From: Linepithema humile
Lineage: Eukaryota > Arthropoda > Insecta > Hymenoptera > Formicidae
NCBI RefSeq assembly: GCF_040581485.1
Contig: NC_090128.1
Location: 23,838,931-23,902,930, forward strand
Length of the DNA: 64,000 nt
Direction: 5' to 3'
Shown here: in pieces, positions 1 through 10,276 of the stretch
Layout of the letters: the number at the start of each line of letters is the position of its first letter
Position numbering within the stretch: the first letter of the stretch is position 1
Notes under the pieces: generated by a model
The model's database searches: none
The model's input: the letters and a program-made list of their open reading frames with translations, nothing else
Told to the model about the DNA's origin: nothing
Program-made: the position numbers and the translations under genes

Positions 1-380
1 GCTCGCGCGTACCGCGACTCTTGTCGCGCGACCAAACTTTTCGTTGCCGTGCGACATTCATCGCTAGTGTAACGTCCTCCAGCCGTCATATTTAAATTTT
101 TTCTTTCTCAAACTCTCTAGAATTTTCCATCTCCCGAACGTTCTCGAACTTTCCAGTATATTCCATCTCAGAACGTTCTCGAACCGTCCAGAACTTTCCA
201 CCTCGACTTTCTAGAATGTTCTCAAACCTTTTAGAAAGTCCTGTCTCAGAAGCACGTACGAGACATACCTTAGAACCTTCGAACGTGCTCGGCAACCGAG
301 ACACGCATAGGGACCTGCCATAAAACCCTCGAACGTGTTCAGTCCCCGGAGCACGTAAGGGATCTACCATAAAATAATTT
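1..380. repeat. HSE-rich module, copy 1 (left-truncated)
   Basis: GC-richer than its surroundings. It is full of heat-shock-factor pentamers (nGAAn alternating with nTTCn), for example four in perfect 5-bp phase at 136-153 and a longer imperfect run near 172-199. It aligns to 3372-3742 and 9733-10103 with scattered substitutions, and is the most diverged of the three copies: the run equivalent to the best block of the other copies has two damaged pentamers here. The minus-strand open frame across it reflects repeat composition and shows no protein family I recognise. The module continues to the left of the window. Confidence 0.7.
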
Positions 381-536
381 TAGTGGGAACACCGTCTACC
401 AACGATTCACCAATATACGCGCAACGCGCAAAACTACAAGTACAGTAAGTACAAAGCACATGTATATGTAATTACTGCAGTGACTCTTGCTAATATGCAG
501 TAGTTTAAAATAAATAATTAAAAGCTTACATCCACA

Positions 537-1628
537 ATGAAATGGGGACGCAACCCAAGAAAGATTAACTTGGATTGCTACAGAAAAAACCTGAAAGCCG
601 AGCTACGAAAAGCCCCATTAGATTCAACACCAAGAAAGACCTGGAAACAGCGGCAGGATTCCTGAGGGCCACCATCGTCGAAGCCTACGAGAACAACTGC
701 CCAGCAAAGCCAAAGAATCACTCGATTAAAGTTCCCTGGTGGAACAAAGAGCTATCAAAGCTCAAATCAGAGGTGAGAAGGATATTCTCCTTGGTAAGGT
801 GATGTCACTTTCGTTAGACAATTGGAAATATGTGAATATAGTCCATTCATATGTCCGTTGATTAATGGAATTGAAATCATTTTAGCCGCTATTTTTAATA
901 TATTTTAATAAATTTTTTAAAATTTTAATAAATAGAGGGAAGAACCCACTCATAATCAAATAGTGCCGCTCCTAACGCTCCCCACGCACGGACGGACGCA
1001 CGCACGCACGCACGCACGCACGCATGCTCGACCACACGCGTTTATCGCTGCGAAAAGAAAAAAAGGAAGATACCTTGGTAAGGTGATGTCACTTTCGTTA
1101 GACAATTGAAAATATGTGAATATAGTCCATTCATCTTTTCATTGTTTAATGGAATTGAAATCATTTTAGCCGCTATTTATAATATATTTTAATAAATTTT
1201 TTACAGAGCAAGAAGAACAGGCTCTGCAACACACTGGGAATTGTTTAGAAACTCCCAACGAAAATATAGCTGAGCGATAGTAATCGCCAAGCGCAAAAGC
1301 TGGAGAGATTTCTGTGAAAGCATAGAGAGTATCCCTGAAGCCTCCAGGCTAAACAGAATTCTCAGTACAGAGAACCGCTCCCAACTGGGATGTCTGTATA
1401 TCCAAAAGAGGGATATACAGAAAACATGAACGAGACACTGAAACTCTTGATGGAAATCCACTTTCCGGAGTTTCAGGAAACAACAGACCATTTAACAGCC
1501 CATACCAGGTCAGGACCCAGGGACACCAATAAACCCAGGGAATCGTGACTGGCGGCTGAGGTGGTGTATTCAAAGGGAGTTGAGTGGGCCGTTAAAACCT
1601 TTGACCCATACAAAGCTCCCGGACCTGC
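537..1628 (+). pseudogene. non-LTR retrotransposon ORF2 fragment, copy 1, interrupted
   Basis: Encodes the linker between the endonuclease and reverse transcriptase of a Jockey/R1-like LINE, recognisable by the stretch around NHSIKVPWWNKELSKLKSEV (about 720-780) and the start of the RT domain, KTFDPYKAPGP (about 1590-1625). It is interrupted at about 781-1204 by an insertion and has stop codons after the QRKYS-like segment. The RT catalytic core is missing, so it is dead. Five other copies lie at 3916, 5731, 7307, 10277 and 12093. Confidence 0.8.
781..1204. mobile_element. insertion with ~120-bp direct terminal repeats
   Basis: This segment is absent from the other five LINE-fragment copies, so it is an insertion. 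Its two ends carry direct repeats of about 120 bp (about 789-905 and 1073-1190, both beginning CCTTGGTAAGGTGATGTCAC). Between them lies a CGCA microsatellite (about 983-1024). The layout resembles a tiny LTR-like (TRIM) element, or a tandem duplication flanking the simple repeat. It has no coding capacity. The right edge ends in a T-rich tract plus CAG that could act as a splice acceptor. Confidence 0.5.
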
Positions 1629-1782
1629 TTTGCGACGCCTCAGTGGTGCGCAACAGGAAGCGCAAGTCCTGCGACTTATATTCTTCATTGTGCGTTCATC
1701 AGTACGAATAAAACCTCATAACCGGTAGTATATATTCATCCGTCGAGATATTATCAAAAGTAAATAAATATTTTACTTGAAA

Positions 1783-2876
1783 GGGGAGCCTCGTGTAACC
1801 GGTTAAGAAATTTGAAAAATTTTTTTTTGCTTTAATCAATAATAATCCATGTAGAAAATATATTTCCAAATTTACAGAACAAAATTCGAAGTTTTAAGGA
1901 GTCCAAACGCGCGGCGAGGCGGTTGGTCAACGGTAACATAAGATATAAGATTATAGAATTTGTAACTGTTTTTGGTGCGTTTTCGGAAGTACTTATGTCA
2001 GAGTGCAAGCAAAGTGTGAAATTCGAAAAAGCAGGAAATCAAAGCCTCAGTTTTAAACTTGTTGTTACATTTTTTTTTTAACTTTTTAATACCGAAAATT
2101 TTAAACGCGTTTTTCTCGAAACCAGTTTTTGGCAATTGGCGGGAAAGATTACTCAAAAACTATTCGATCAATCGAGTTGTCTCTGCGTATACATGTAGTT
2201 TAATAATATAAATTGTCGATGAACCTATAAAATTAGTAAAATAATTAATTTAAACAATTTTTATTGCATAAAGTGACATTTTGTGGGTCAAAATCGCAAT
2301 TTTTTTTAAAGTGCTGCCATTTTTTCAATTTTCAACTTTTTACTTATTTTTTAGGTTCATCGACTAGATAATTTCATAGAAAAAAAAACTTTTTTTTTTT
2401 TGTTTCAAACGAGTGCAAAAGACGCTACAACTCCCGCCAATTCACAACTCCAGTGACGAGGGTGGGTCAACATTTGTTTATAGTGGCTCTATAATCAATT
2501 ATTTTTAAACAAAAAAAATTTTTTTATTTTTTAATATATGTAGTAACGATTCATTAGGTTTAAGGTAAATATGTTGTGCGTGTCCACCTTGAGCGACTTG
2601 TATACGCGTTTTGTCTTTTGCCGAGAGCGGCGCGGCACATTATTAGCCGTTGAGCTTTAGCCACGTAACCGCCGAATTGAAAAGAAGTATCGAAGCGCAC
2701 GTTATCTTTGTATTCTTAGTCTTTTATCTATTAAACTTATATTATCATTTTAACATCCTACAATATATGTTATAAAACACCAAACAGTTTTAAAAAGATC
2801 TGTTGCATTGTTTCTTCAAAAAAAATTCCTAAAAATCATCTTTGTTTTAGCGATTCATACGAGGCTCCCTCCTTTA
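1783..2876. mobile_element. putative non-autonomous DNA element, short TIRs (copy 1)
   Basis: An AT-rich stretch with no coding capacity, bounded by short inverted ends: GGGAGCCTCGTGT on the left and the complement of GGGAGCCTCGTAT on the right. Inside are poly-A/T tracts and a repeated 'strand-switch' T-rich composition. Inserted-state evidence is indirect: sequence resembling the left flank (TTGAAAGG.GAGCCTC) also occurs upstream of the innexin exons without this segment. No clear target-site duplication was seen. Confidence 0.4.
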
Positions 2877-2932
2877 ACAAACTTTCTCTAATTATAAATA
2901 TGTATAATTGATTACTTATTTTTTCAGATACT

Positions 2933-3252
2933 ATGCATTCAATTAAAAGAATAAACAACGAAACAAAAAATAATTATTATAATAATGATATTTTTAAACA
3001 AAAGTTGTCAGAAATTTTTTTAATGATAATAATTCCAATAATATTAATTGTTGTATGTATTCTTATAATGTGTTTTAGGTAAGTTCATTTTATATATATA
3101 TATAATTTTTTAAGTATACACTAATTTGTAATAATTTTAATTGCAGACTTTTTTATGGCATTTACCATAACCCAAATAGGACAGATACATCCGACGTACA
3201 ACGGACATCTTTGCCGGACGTTGTACATCGCACATTGACATTGAGGAAATAA
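2933..3252 (+). CDS. small two-exon single-pass membrane protein ORF, copy 1 (83 aa)
   Basis: Exon 2933-3078 joins to 3147-3252 (TAA 3250-3252) across a 68-bp GT-AG intron (GTAAGT ... TTGCAG), splitting an Arg codon. The protein has a polar Asn/Lys-rich N-terminus, a strong hydrophobic segment at about residues 29-48 (a run of Ile/Leu/Val/Met), then a basic and polar tail ending TLTLRK. This reads as a single transmembrane helix with a cytoplasmic tail. A good 3' splice site (TTTTTTCAG) ends at 2927, just before the ATG, so the ATG may be internal to an exon of a larger gene whose upstream part was not captured. I do not recognise the family. A second copy lies at 9294-9613. Confidence 0.45.
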
Positions 3253-3371
3253 TTGCTTGATAATATTAAAAGTTTATTTGGGACATTTTTTAGTACAATG
3301 CTTATTTTTCGAAATATTTAGTTGTCTCAAGTTAAATGGGACACCCTGTATATCACGTACGAGTAGTCGCT

Positions 3372-3742
3372 GCTCGCCCGTACCGCGACTCTTATCGCGC
3401 GACCAAACTTTTTGTTGCCGTGCGACATTCATCGCTAGTGTAACGTCCTCCAGCCGTCATATTTAAATTTTTTCTTTCTCGAACACTCTAGAATTTTCCA
3501 TCTCCCGAACGTTCTCGAACTTTCCAGTATATTCCATCTCGGAACGTTCTCGAACCGTCCAGAACTTTCCACCTCGGCTTTCTAGAATGTTCTCGAACCT
3601 TCTAGAAAGTCCTGTCTCAGAAGCACGTACGAGACATACCTTAGAACCTTCGAACGTGCTCGGCACCCGAGACACGCATAGGGACCTGCCATAAAACCCT
3701 CGAACGTGTTCAGTTCCCGGAGCACGTAAGGGATCTACCATA
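3372..3742. promoter_or_regulatory. HSE array, copy 2
   Basis: Four clusters of HSF pentamers in strict 5-bp spacing: 3476-3498 (five units, one imperfect), 3507-3524 (four perfect), 3542-3569 (six units, one imperfect: GTC), and 3580-3607 (six perfect: TTC, GAA, TTC, GAA, TTC, GAA). Further GAA/TTC pairs occur to about 3715. Functional HSEs usually need three or more alternating units, so this is far above requirement. The downstream neighbours are a LINE fragment and then innexin pseudo-exons. The match to the consensus is seen directly; heat responsiveness is inferred. Confidence 0.65.
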
Positions 3743-3915
3743 AAATAATTTTAGTGGGAACACCGTCTACCAACGATTCACCAATATACGCGCAACGCGC
3801 AAAACTACAAGTACAGTAAGTACAAAGCACATGTATATGTAATTACTGCAGTGACTCTTGCTATTATGCAATAGTTTAAAATAAATAATTAAAAGCTTAC
3901 ATCCACAATAAAATG

Positions 3916-4596
3916 GGGACGCAACCCAAGAAAGATTAACTTGGATTGCTACAGAGAAAACCTGAAAGCCGAGCTACGAAAAGCCCCATTTAGATTCAAC
4001 ACCAAGGAAGACCTGGAAACAGCGGCAGGATTCCTGAGGGCCACCATCGTCGAAGCCTACGACAACAACTGCCCAGCAAAGCCGAAGAATCACTCGATTA
4101 AAGTTCCCTGGTGGAACAAAGAGCTATCAAAGCTCAAATCAGAGGTGAGAAGGAAATTCTACAGAGCAAGAAGAACAGGCTCTGCAACACACTGGGAATT
4201 GTTTAGAAACTCCCAACGAAAATATAGCTGAGCGATAGTAATCGCCAAGCGCAAAAGCTGGAGAGATTTCTGTGAAAGCATAGAGAGTATCCCTGAAGCC
4301 TCCAGGCTAAACTCTGTACTGAATTCTCAGTACAGAGAACCGCTCCCAACTGGGATGTCTGTATATCCAAAAGAGGGATATACAGAAAACATGAACGAGA
4401 CACTGAAACTCTTGATGGAAATCCACTTTCCGGAGTTTCAGGAAACAACAGACCATTTAACAGCCCATACCAGGTCAGGATCCAGGGACACCAATAAACC
4501 CAGGGAATCGTGACTGGCGGCTGAGGTGGTGTATTCAAAGGGAGTTGAGTGGGCCGTTAAAACCTTTGACCCATACAAAGCTCCCGGACCTGGTTT
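3916..4596 (+). pseudogene. LINE ORF2 fragment, copy 2
   Basis: The same endonuclease-RT linker fragment as at 537, here uninterrupted. It opens with MDCYRENLKAELRKAPF-like sequence (3941), passes the PWWNKELSKL motif, and is closed by a TGA/TAG after about 96 codons. A second in-frame break precedes the VVYSKGVEWAVKTFDPYKAP segment at the RT start. It ends abruptly where non-LINE sequence begins (about 4597). Confidence 0.8.
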
Positions 4597-4738
4597 GCGA
4601 CGCCTCCGATTGGATGCCGCGAGGCTATTTCGCCCACGGACAGGTGATCAAGAGGGTGGTGCGCAACAGGAAGCGCGACAAGTCCTGCGACTTATATTCT
4701 TCGTTGTGCGTTCATCAGTACGTATAAAACCTCAGTAA
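4597..4738 (+). other. unidentified exon-like GC-rich patch
   Basis: Directly after the LINE fragment comes a GC-rich stretch open in one frame and reading DWMPRGYFAHGQVIKRVV followed by a basic RNRKRDKSC segment and a stop at about 4725. Its composition is unlike the flanks and looks like a captured host coding exon. It recurs at 10958-11099, is shortened before innexin copy 2 (6420-6470), and copies at 1629 and 7986 lack the first ~60 bp. I do not recognise the protein, so the coding status is inference. Confidence 0.3.
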
Positions 4739-4946
4739 ACAGCAAACCTAACCGTAGTATATTTATCCGTTATCGAGATATCAAACGTAAATTGATCAAA
4801 AGTAAATAAATATTTTACTTGAAAGGAGAGCCTCAGCATCAGTTATTGATTATTCTCACCGCGCCTGCCTTCTGCTCGCGTTTGCTAACTGTCGCAATAG
4901 GCGCGTGTGCGTTAGAAAGCGTGTGTGGGCCTATTCTTCAAACAAA

Positions 4947-5569
4947 ATGCTAAACACAGTTTATTCATTAAAAAGTTTCGTGAATATCTCGGGCGTAAAA
5001 ATTAGTGGCACAGTTTTCCACATGAATTGCGTGTTAACCAGCATTATACTAATATTATGTTTCATTATGGTCACCGCGGGTCAATATTTCAATGACTCTA
5101 TTAATTGCATTTTTTATAAAGACTTGCCAAAAGGATGTTATCAATACGTACTCTTTAGTAGGCGGTACGTACACGAGTTTTCCGGCAGACAAAAAGGAAA
5201 TGTCAGAAACTTTTCTCGACGATTCAAAAACGCGCTCGGACAACGTGAAAAAACACACGTATTACTAGTGGGTTTGTTTCGTGCTGTTTTTGCAGGTAAT
5301 TAATTGGCCGTATTTTGATTCGTCGGTATATATTAACTCGACATTTTGTTTGCAGGCGATCTGCTTCATCACGCCGTACTGGCTTTGGAAGAGCTGGGAG
5401 GGTGGCAAGATTCGTACCCTTATGATGGATCTCGACATCGGCTTCTGCTCTAATATTCAGTAAGACAAAAAGAAAAAACAGCTAATCGACTACCTGAACT
5501 TGCGCAACTACAACACCTGGGCTTACAAATACTGCTTATGCCAGGTCCTCGCGCTGGAGAATGTAATTG
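4947..5569 (+). pseudogene. shaking-B-like innexin, first two coding exons, copy 1
   Basis: Exon 1 is 4947-5295 and exon 2 is 5356-5569, separated by a 60-bp GT-AG intron. Innexin hallmarks are the N-terminal helix, the first membrane segment (CVLTSIILILCFIMVTAGQY), a pre-TM2 YY*WVCFVLFLQ motif, and in exon 2 WLWKSWEGGKI, MDLDIGFCS and NVIG at the donor. This is closest to the shaking-B/innexin-8 type. It is broken by one extra G in the KDLPKG region (frameshift), TAG at 5266-5268 exactly where innexins have Gln in YYQWV, and TAA at 5461-5463. The gap-junction channel's remaining exons are absent: after the donor at 5570 the sequence turns into a LINE fragment. Confidence 0.85.
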
Positions 5570-5730
5570 GTGAGTAGCACTTCCCTTCCTCTCTTCGCTC
5601 TCCACCGAGTGCTATGTCAATGTTTGAGTTTTTTCGATCAACAAGTTTGAGTGTATATGTAATTATTGGAGTGACTCTTGCTAATATGCAATAGTTTAAA
5701 ATAAATAATTAAAAGCTTACATCCACAATA

Positions 5731-6405
5731 AAATGGGGACGCAACCCAAGAAAGATTAACTTGGATTGCTAGAGAGAAAACCAGAAAGCCGAGCTACGAA
5801 AAGCCCCATTTAGATTCAACACCAAGGAAGACCTGGAAACAGCGGCAGGATTCCTGAGGGCCACCATCGTCGAAGCCTACGACAACAACTGCCCAGCAAA
5901 GCCGAAGAATCACTCGATTAAAGTTCCCTGGTGGAACAAAGAGCTATCAAAGCTCAAATCAGAGGTGAGAAGGAAATTCTACAGAGCAAGAAGAACAGGC
6001 TCTGCAACACACTGGGAATTGTTTAGAAACTCCCAACGAAAATATAGCTGAGCGATAGTAATCGCCAAGCGCAAAAGCTGGAGAGATTTCTGTGAAAGCA
6101 TAGAGAGTATCCCTGAAGCCTCCAGGCTAAACTCTGTACTGAATTCTCAGTACAGAGAACCGCTCCCAACTGGGATATCTGTATATCCAAAAGAGGGATA
6201 TACAGAAAACATGAACGAGACACTGAAACTCTTGATGGAAATCCACTTTCCGGAGTTTCAGGAAACAACAGACCATTTAACAGCCCATACCAGGTCAGGA
6301 CCCAGGGACACCAATAAACCCAGGGAATCGTGACTGGCGGCTGAGGTGGTGTATTCAAAGGGAGTTGAGTGGGCCGTTAAAACCTTTGACCCATACAAAG
6401 CTCCC
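5731..6405 (+). pseudogene. LINE ORF2 fragment, copy 3
   Basis: The same fragment as at 3916, with TAG replacing the Tyr codon early in the segment ('GATTGCTAGAGAG'), so the first open frame is also lost. It ends at the RT-start KAPGP motif and is then joined to a ~60-bp patch and innexin copy 2. Confidence 0.8.
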
Positions 6406-6523
6406 GGACCTGCTTTGCGACGCGCTCCGATTGGATGCCGCGAGGCTATTTCGCCCACGGACAGGTGATCGCAATAAGCGCGTATGCGTTAGAAAGCGTG
6501 TGTGGGCCTATTCTTCAAACAAA

Positions 6524-7145
6524 ATGCTAAACACAGTTTATTCATTAAAAAGTTTCGTGAATATCTCGGGCGTAAAAATTAGTGGCACAGTTTTCCACAT
6601 GAATTGCGTGTTAACCAGCATTATACTAATATTATGTTTCATTATGGTCACCGCGGGTCAATATTTCATTGACTCTATTAATTGCATTTTTTATAAAGAC
6701 TTACCAAAAGATGTTATCAATACGTACTCTTTAGTAGGCGGTACGTACACGAGTTTTTCGGCAGACAAAAAGGAAATGTCAGAAACTTTTCTCGACGATT
6801 CAAAAACGCGCTCGGACAACGTGAAAAAACACACGTATTACTAGTGGGTTTGTTTCGTGCTGTTTTTGCAGGTAATTAATTGGCCGTATTTTGATTCGTC
6901 GGTATATATTAACTCGACATTTTGTTTGCAGGCGATCTGCTTCATCACGCCGTACTGGCTTTGGAAGAGCTGGGAGGGTGGCAAGATTCGTACCCTTATG
7001 ATGGATCTCGACATCGGCTTCTGCTCTAATATTCAGTAAGACAAAAAGAAAAAACAGCTAATCGACTACCTGAACTTGCGCAACTACAACACCTGGGCTT
7101 ACAAATACTGCTTATGCCAGGTCCTCGCGCTGGAGAATGTAATTG
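6524..7145 (+). pseudogene. shaking-B-like innexin exons, copy 2
   Basis: Exon 1 is 6524-6871 (116 codons) and exon 2 is 6932-7145. Unlike copies 1 and 3 it has no frameshift, so the conserved KDLPKDVINTYS stretch reads through. It still has the same TAG (6842-6844) at the conserved YYQWV glutamine and TAA at 7037-7039 in exon 2. Its upstream region is fused to LINE/patch sequence instead of the longer 5' region of the other copies. Confidence 0.85.
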
Positions 7146-7306
7146 GTGAGTAGCACTTCCCTTCCTCTCTTCGCTCTCCACCGAGTGCTATGTCAATGTT
7201 TGAGTTTTTTCGATCAACAAGTTTGAGTGTATATGTAATTATTGGAGTGACTCTTGCTAATATGCAATAGTTTAAAATAAATAATTAAAAGCTTACATCC
7301 ACAATA

Positions 7307-7985
7307 AAATGGGGACGCAACCCAAGAAAGATTAACTTGGATTGCTAGAGAGAAAACCAGAAAGCCGAGCTACGAAAAGCCCCATTTAGATTCAACACCA
7401 AGGAAGACCTGGAAACAGCGGCAGGATTCCTGAGGGCCACCATCGTCGAAGCCTACGACAACAACTGCCCAGCAAAGCCGAAGAATCACTCGATTAAAGT
7501 TCCCTGGTGGAACAAAGAGCTATCAAAGCTCAAATCAGAGGTGAGAAGGAAATTCTACAGAGCAAGAAGAACAGGCTCTGCAACACACTGGGAATTGTTT
7601 AGAAACTCCCAACGAAAATATAGCTGAGCGATAGTAATCGCCAAGCGCAAAAGCTGGAGAGATTTCTGTGAAAGCATAGAGAGTATCCCTGAAGCCTCCA
7701 GGCTAAACTCTGTACTGAATTCTCAGTACAGAGAACCGCTCCCAACTGGGATATCTGTATATCCAAAAGAGGGATATACAGAAAACATGAACGAGACACT
7801 GAAACTCTTGATGGAAATCCACTTTCCGGAGTTTCAGGAAACAACAGACCATTTAACAGCCCATACCAGGTCAGGACCCAGGGACACCAATAAACCCAGG
7901 GAATCGTGACTGGCGGCTGAGGTGGTGTATTCAAAGGGAGTTGAGTGGGCCGTTAAAACCTTTGACCCATACAAAGCTCCCGGAC
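7307..7985 (+). pseudogene. LINE ORF2 fragment, copy 4
   Basis: The same endonuclease-RT linker fragment, with the same early TAG as copy 3. It is followed by the AT-rich element and small-ORF block, as after copy 1. Confidence 0.8.
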
Positions 7986-8143
7986 CTGCTTTGCGACGCC
8001 TCAGTGGTGCGCAACAGGAAGCGCAAGTCCTGCGACTTATATTCTTCATTGTGCGTTCATCAGTACGAATAAAACCTCATAACCGGTAGTATATATTCAT
8101 CCGTCGAGATATTATCAAAAGTAAATAAATATTTTACTTGAAA

Positions 8144-9237
8144 GGGGAGCCTCGTGTAACCGGTTAAGAAATTTGAAAAATTTTTTTTTGCTTTAATCAA
8201 TAATAATCCATGTAGAAAATATATTTCCAAATTTACAGAACAAAATTCGAAGTTTTAAGGAGTCCAAACGCGCGGCGAGGCGGTTGGTCAACGGTAACAT
8301 AAGATATAAGATTATAGAATTTGTAACTGTTTTTGGTGCGTTTTCGGAAGTACTTATGTCAGAGTGCAAGCAAAGTTTGAAATTCGAAAAAGCAGGAAAT
8401 CAAAGCCTCAGTTTTAAACTTGTTGTTACATTTTTTTTTTAACTTTTTAATACCGAAAATTTTAAACGCGTTTTTCTCGAAACCAGTTTTTGGCAATTGG
8501 CGGGAAAGATTACTCAAAAACTATTCGATCAATCGAGTTGTCCCTGCGTATACATGTAGTTTAATAATATAAATTGTCGATGAACCTATAAAATTAGTAA
8601 AATAATTAATTTAAACAATTTTTATTGCATAAAGTGACATTTTGTGGGTCAAAATCGCAATTTTTTTTAAAGTGCTGCCATTTTTTCAATTTTCAACTTT
8701 TTACTTATTTTTTAGGTTCATCGACTAGATAATTTCATAGAAAAAAAAACTTTTTTTTTTTTGTTTCAAACGAGTGCAAAAGACGCTACAACTCCCGCCA
8801 ATTCACAACTCCAGTGACGAGGGTGGGTCAACATTTGTTTATAGTGGCTCTATAATCAATTATTTTTAGACAAAAAAAATTTTTTTTATTTTTTAATATA
8901 TGTAGTAACGATTCATTAGGTTTAAGGTAAATATGTTGTGCGTGTCCGCCTTGAGCGACTTGTATACGCGTTTTGTCTTTGCCGAGAGCGACGCGGCACA
9001 TTATTAGCTGTTGGGCATTAGCCACGTAACCGCCGAATTGAAAAGAAGTATCGAAGCGCACGTTATCTTTATATTCTTAGTCTTTTATCTATTAAACTTA
9101 TATTATCATTTTAACATCCTACAATATATGTTATAAAACACCAAACAGTTTTAAAAAGATCTGTTGCATTGTTTCTTCAAAAAAAATTCCTAAAAATCAT
9201 CTTTGTTTTAGCGATTCATACGAGGCTCCCTCCTTTA
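8144..9237. mobile_element. putative non-autonomous DNA element, copy 2
   Basis: Second copy of the element at 1783-2876 (offset 6,361), with the same inverted ends and a handful of substitutions. It has no coding capacity. Confidence 0.4.
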
Positions 9238-9293
9238 ACAAACTTTCTCTAATTATAAATATGTATAATTGATTACTTATTTTTTCAGATACT

Positions 9294-9613
9294 ATGCATT
9301 CAATTAAAAGAATAAACAACGAAACAAAAAATAATTATTATAATAATGATATTTTTAAACAAAAGTTGTCAGAAATTTTTTTAATGATAATAATTCCAAT
9401 AATATTAATTGTTGTATGTATTCTTATAATGTGTTTTAGGTAAGTTCATTTTATATATATATATAATTTTTTAAGTATACACTAATTTGTAATAATTTTA
9501 ATTGCAGACTTTTTTATGGCATTTACCATAACCCAAATAGGACAGATACATCCGACGTACAACGGACATCTTTGCCGGACGTTGTACATCGCACATTGAC
9601 ATTGAGGAAATAA
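9294..9613 (+). CDS. small two-exon single-pass membrane protein ORF, copy 2
   Basis: Exons 9294-9439 and 9508-9613 appear unchanged in frame relative to the copy at 2933. The start, the GT-AG intron, the hydrophobic helix and the stop are all retained. Preservation of the frame in both copies may only reflect the recent duplication. Function unknown. Confidence 0.4.
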
Positions 9614-9732
9614 TTGCTTGATAATATTAAAAGTTTATTTGGGACATTTTTTAGTACAATGCTTATTTTTCGAAATATTTAGTTGTCTCAAGTTAAATGG
9701 GACACCCTGTATATCACGTACGAGTAGTCGCT

Positions 9733-10103
9733 GCTCGCCCGTACCGCGACTCTTATCGCGCGACCAAACTTTTTGTTGCCGTGCGACATTCATCGCTAGT
9801 GTAACGTCCTCCAGCCGTCATATTTAAATTTTTTCTTTCTCGAACACTCTAGAATTTTCCATCTCCCGAACGTTCTCGAACTTTCCAGTATATTCCATCT
9901 CGGAACGTTCTCGAACCGTCCAGAACTTTCCACCTCGGCTTTCTAGAATGTTCTCGAACCTTCTAGAAAGTCCTGTCTCAGAAGCACGTACGAGACATAC
10001 CTTAGAACCTTCGAACGTGCTCGGCACCCGAGACACGCATAGGGACCTGCCATAAAACCCTCGAACGTGTTCAGTTCCCGGAGCACGTAAGGGATCTACC
10101 ATA
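9733..10103. promoter_or_regulatory. HSE array, copy 3
   Basis: Essentially identical to copy 2. The six-unit perfect run falls at 9941-9968, with the four-unit run at 9868-9885. It lies about 1.2 kb upstream of innexin copy 3. Confidence 0.65.
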
Positions 10104-10276
10104 AAATAATTTTAGTGGGAACACCGTCTACCAACGATTCACCAATATACGCGCAACGCGCAAAACTACAAGTACAGTAAGTACAAAGCACATGTATATG
10201 TAATTACTGCAGTGACTCTTGCTAATATGCAATAGTTTAAAATAAATAATTAAAAGCTTACATCCACAATAAAATG

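Larger units (their letters stand above)
4830..7981. repeat. 1,576-bp tandem duplication inside the array
   Basis: The block from the innexin 5' region through the following LINE fragment (about 4830-6405) is repeated immediately after itself (about 6406-7981) at an offset of 1,576 bp (1,577 upstream of a 1-base indel at about 5133). Anchors are the innexin ATG at 4947/6524, exon 2 at 5356/6932 and the LINE fragment at 6023/7599. It adds the third innexin copy to the window. Confidence 0.85.

Noticed and set aside
960..1030. CRISPR-like or spaced repeat in the CGCA region
   Set aside because: It is a simple-sequence repeat without spacers, in a eukaryotic genome.
3463..3741. 92-aa minus-strand frame repeated three times (also at 92-370 and 9824-10102)
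   Set aside because: It lies over the HSE pentamer array; its Phe/Glu/Arg-rich composition follows from the repeated GAA/TTC sequence. No domain, no splice sites, no independent sign of coding.
3372..3742. Helitron origin for the HSE module
   Set aside because: I looked for a terminal hairpin followed by CTRR and a TC start but found no convincing pair of ends; left as a test, not a claim.
4203..4538. 111-aa minus-strand frames (MNTPPQPPVTI...) in every repeat unit
   Set aside because: Exact antisense of the LINE ORF2 fragment; conserved only because the DNA is duplicated.
5296..5355. Innexin exons read through the 60-bp segment as one continuous exon
   Set aside because: The segment is open in frame, but it starts GTAATT, ends TTTGCAG, and its translation has no counterpart in innexins, whereas removing it joins LFLQ to AICF as in the family.
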